Assembly: GCA_034008185.1 (NCBI GenBank)
Contig: CM067081.1
Coordinates: forward strand, 17,545,821 to 17,609,820
Source: Gorsachius magnificus
Taxonomy: Eukaryota > Chordata > Aves > Pelecaniformes > Ardeidae
Length of the DNA stretch: 64,000 bases
Direction: 5' to 3'
Position numbers and translations under genes: made by a program. Shown piece after piece: positions 63,346-64,000 of this stretch (positions within the stretch are counted from its first letter, which is position 1; each line of letters starts with the position of its first letter). The notes below the pieces were generated by a model, which saw only the letters and a program-made list of their open reading frames with translations, was not told the origin of the DNA and did no database searches.

Positions 63346-63849
63346 TCATGGGCCCCTCACTACAAGAAAGATGTTGCATTGCTGGAACATGTCCAGAGGA
63401 GAGCAACGAAGCTGGTTAGGGGTCTAGAGCACAAGGCTGATGGGGAGCAGCTGAGGGAACTGGGATTGTTTAGTCTGGAGAAGAGGAGGCTGAGGGGAGA
63501 CCTGATCGCCCTCTACAACTACCTGAAAGGAGGCTGTAGTGAGGTGGGGGTCGGCCTCTTCTCCCTGGTAACGAACAATAGGATGAGGAGAAATGGTCTG
63601 AAGTTGCACCAGGGCAGGTTTAGGTTAGACATAAGGAAAAATTTTTTCACAGAAAGGGTTGTCAGGCTCTGGAATGGGCTGTCCAGGGAAGTGGTGGAGT
63701 CACCATCCCTGGAGGTATTTAAAAGAAGGGTAGATGAGGTGCTTAGGGACAAGATTTAGTGGTGGGATGGCAGGGTTAGGGTAACGGTTGGACTTGATGG
63801 TCTTCAAGGTCTTTTCCAACCTAAACGATTCTATAATTCTATTCTATGC
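63346..63849 (+). mobile_element. CR1 LINE, 3' end
   Basis: This plus-strand CR1 3' fragment runs from the ORF2 block that begins [20 protein letters not shown] to the tail near 63849. The tail has decayed to mixed ATTCTATA and ATTCT units. The 3' UTR type is that of 1467, 6480 and 41948. It lies inside a short LTR-like element. About 30 bases of non-CR1 sequence separate it from the CACGTG-containing repeats on both sides, so these repeats are not its target-site duplication. Confidence 0.93.
63350..63759 (+). pseudogene. CR1 ORF2 C-terminal fragment
   Basis: One frame stays open from before the CR1 border to the normal ORF2 stop at 63757-63759. It shows [49 protein letters not shown] and [18 protein letters not shown]. 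The catalytic core lies upstream of the truncation and is missing. It is nearly identical in these blocks to the copy at 1574-2017. The upstream Met at 63247 lies in non-CR1 sequence. Confidence 0.9.
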
Positions 63850-63922
63850 TTCTGGCTTCATTTCCTCATTCCTGAGATTCGGCTCACGTGACCTACATGA
63901 CTGCTATTCCTTTTCCCCCACA

Positions 63923-64000
63923 CTTACCACTAATTGTACACATTAGATGTAATTTCAGTTTGAATGTAGTTTTGATTGATCCCAAATGATCAATCATTTG
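63923..64000. other. End of window, single-copy DNA
   Basis: The right copy of the CTTACC duplication (63923-63928) is followed by AT-rich sequence without a recognised feature. Confidence 0.4.

Larger units (their letters stand above)
63166..63922 (-). mobile_element. Short LTR-like element interrupted by a CR1
   Basis: CTTACC flanks the segment on both sides (63160-63165 and 63923-63928). In minus-strand sense it begins TGTGGGGGAAAAGG and ends CATACACTGCA, so the ends are TG...CA. An AATAAA in sense order lies at about 63217-63222, about 50 bases before the 3' end, as in a retroviral LTR. Without the CR1 inside (63346-63849) the element is only about 250 bp. The motif GCTCACGTGAC occurs twice (63302-63312 and 63882-63892), once on either side of the CR1, and may be a U3 repeat. 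A 6-bp duplication fits an ERVK-like element. I do not recognise the family. Confidence 0.5.

Noticed and set aside
63302..63892. GCTCACGTGAC repeat as target-site duplication of the CR1
   Set aside because: About 30 bases of non-CR1 sequence lie between the CR1 and each repeat, so these repeats are better explained as part of the host LTR-like element.
1..64000. CRISPR array, bacterial operons, riboswitches
   Set aside because: The sequence is vertebrate. The only tandem repeats are microsatellites, CR1 tails and LTR-internal units.

Overview
The window looks like bird nuclear DNA. The main sign is many copies of the CR1 LINE, recognisable by the octamer tail (ATTCTATG)n, conserved 3' UTR blocks and ORF2 reverse-transcriptase motifs. 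Two LTR families that I recognise from bird genomes are also present. Non-repeat DNA is AT-rich with few CpGs, as expected of an intergenic or intronic part of a macrochromosome. The mix of CR1 and LTR types suggests a non-galliform (neoavian) bird, but that is a weak inference. I found no host exon, promoter, tRNA, rRNA, ncRNA or CRISPR array that I can defend. Every open frame with recognisable protein similarity belongs to a decayed transposable element.

Layout. 1.4-10.9 kb is a repeat cluster: a CR1 3' end (minus, 1467-2080), a longer CR1 with most of the reverse transcriptase (minus, 3657-5495), a plus-strand CR1 3' end (6480-6780), three adjacent minus-strand CR1 pieces of different ages (7442-9465), and a two-LTR endogenous-retrovirus remnant (9729-10865) with a 5-bp target-site duplication. 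19.0-20.8 kb has two CR1 3' ends, one ending in a pure (TTCTC)12 microsatellite. 23.5-26.4 kb holds a CR1 5' ORF2 fragment, then an old CR1 split by a 1.1-kb solo LTR with a perfect ACAGG duplication, then a CR1 ORF1 esterase remnant. From 26.4 to 63 kb repeats are sparse: two more CR1 3' ends (41.9 and 47.6 kb) and several very old CR1 remnants (31.7, 34.8, 39.1-40.0 and 49.4 kb) recognisable only by their 3' tails or RT traces. At 63.2-63.9 kb a short LTR-like element with a 6-bp duplication is interrupted by a CR1.

Nothing here acts as a gene system. The elements record successive insertions (old CR1, younger CR1, LTRs), and CR1 tails have twice grown into pentanucleotide microsatellites. 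I found no previously undescribed biological system. The most informative items are the LTR structures with duplicated target sites, the CR1 copy with only two visible ORF2 breaks, and the tail-derived microsatellites. The remaining single-copy DNA may hold conserved noncoding elements, which only a cross-species alignment can show.
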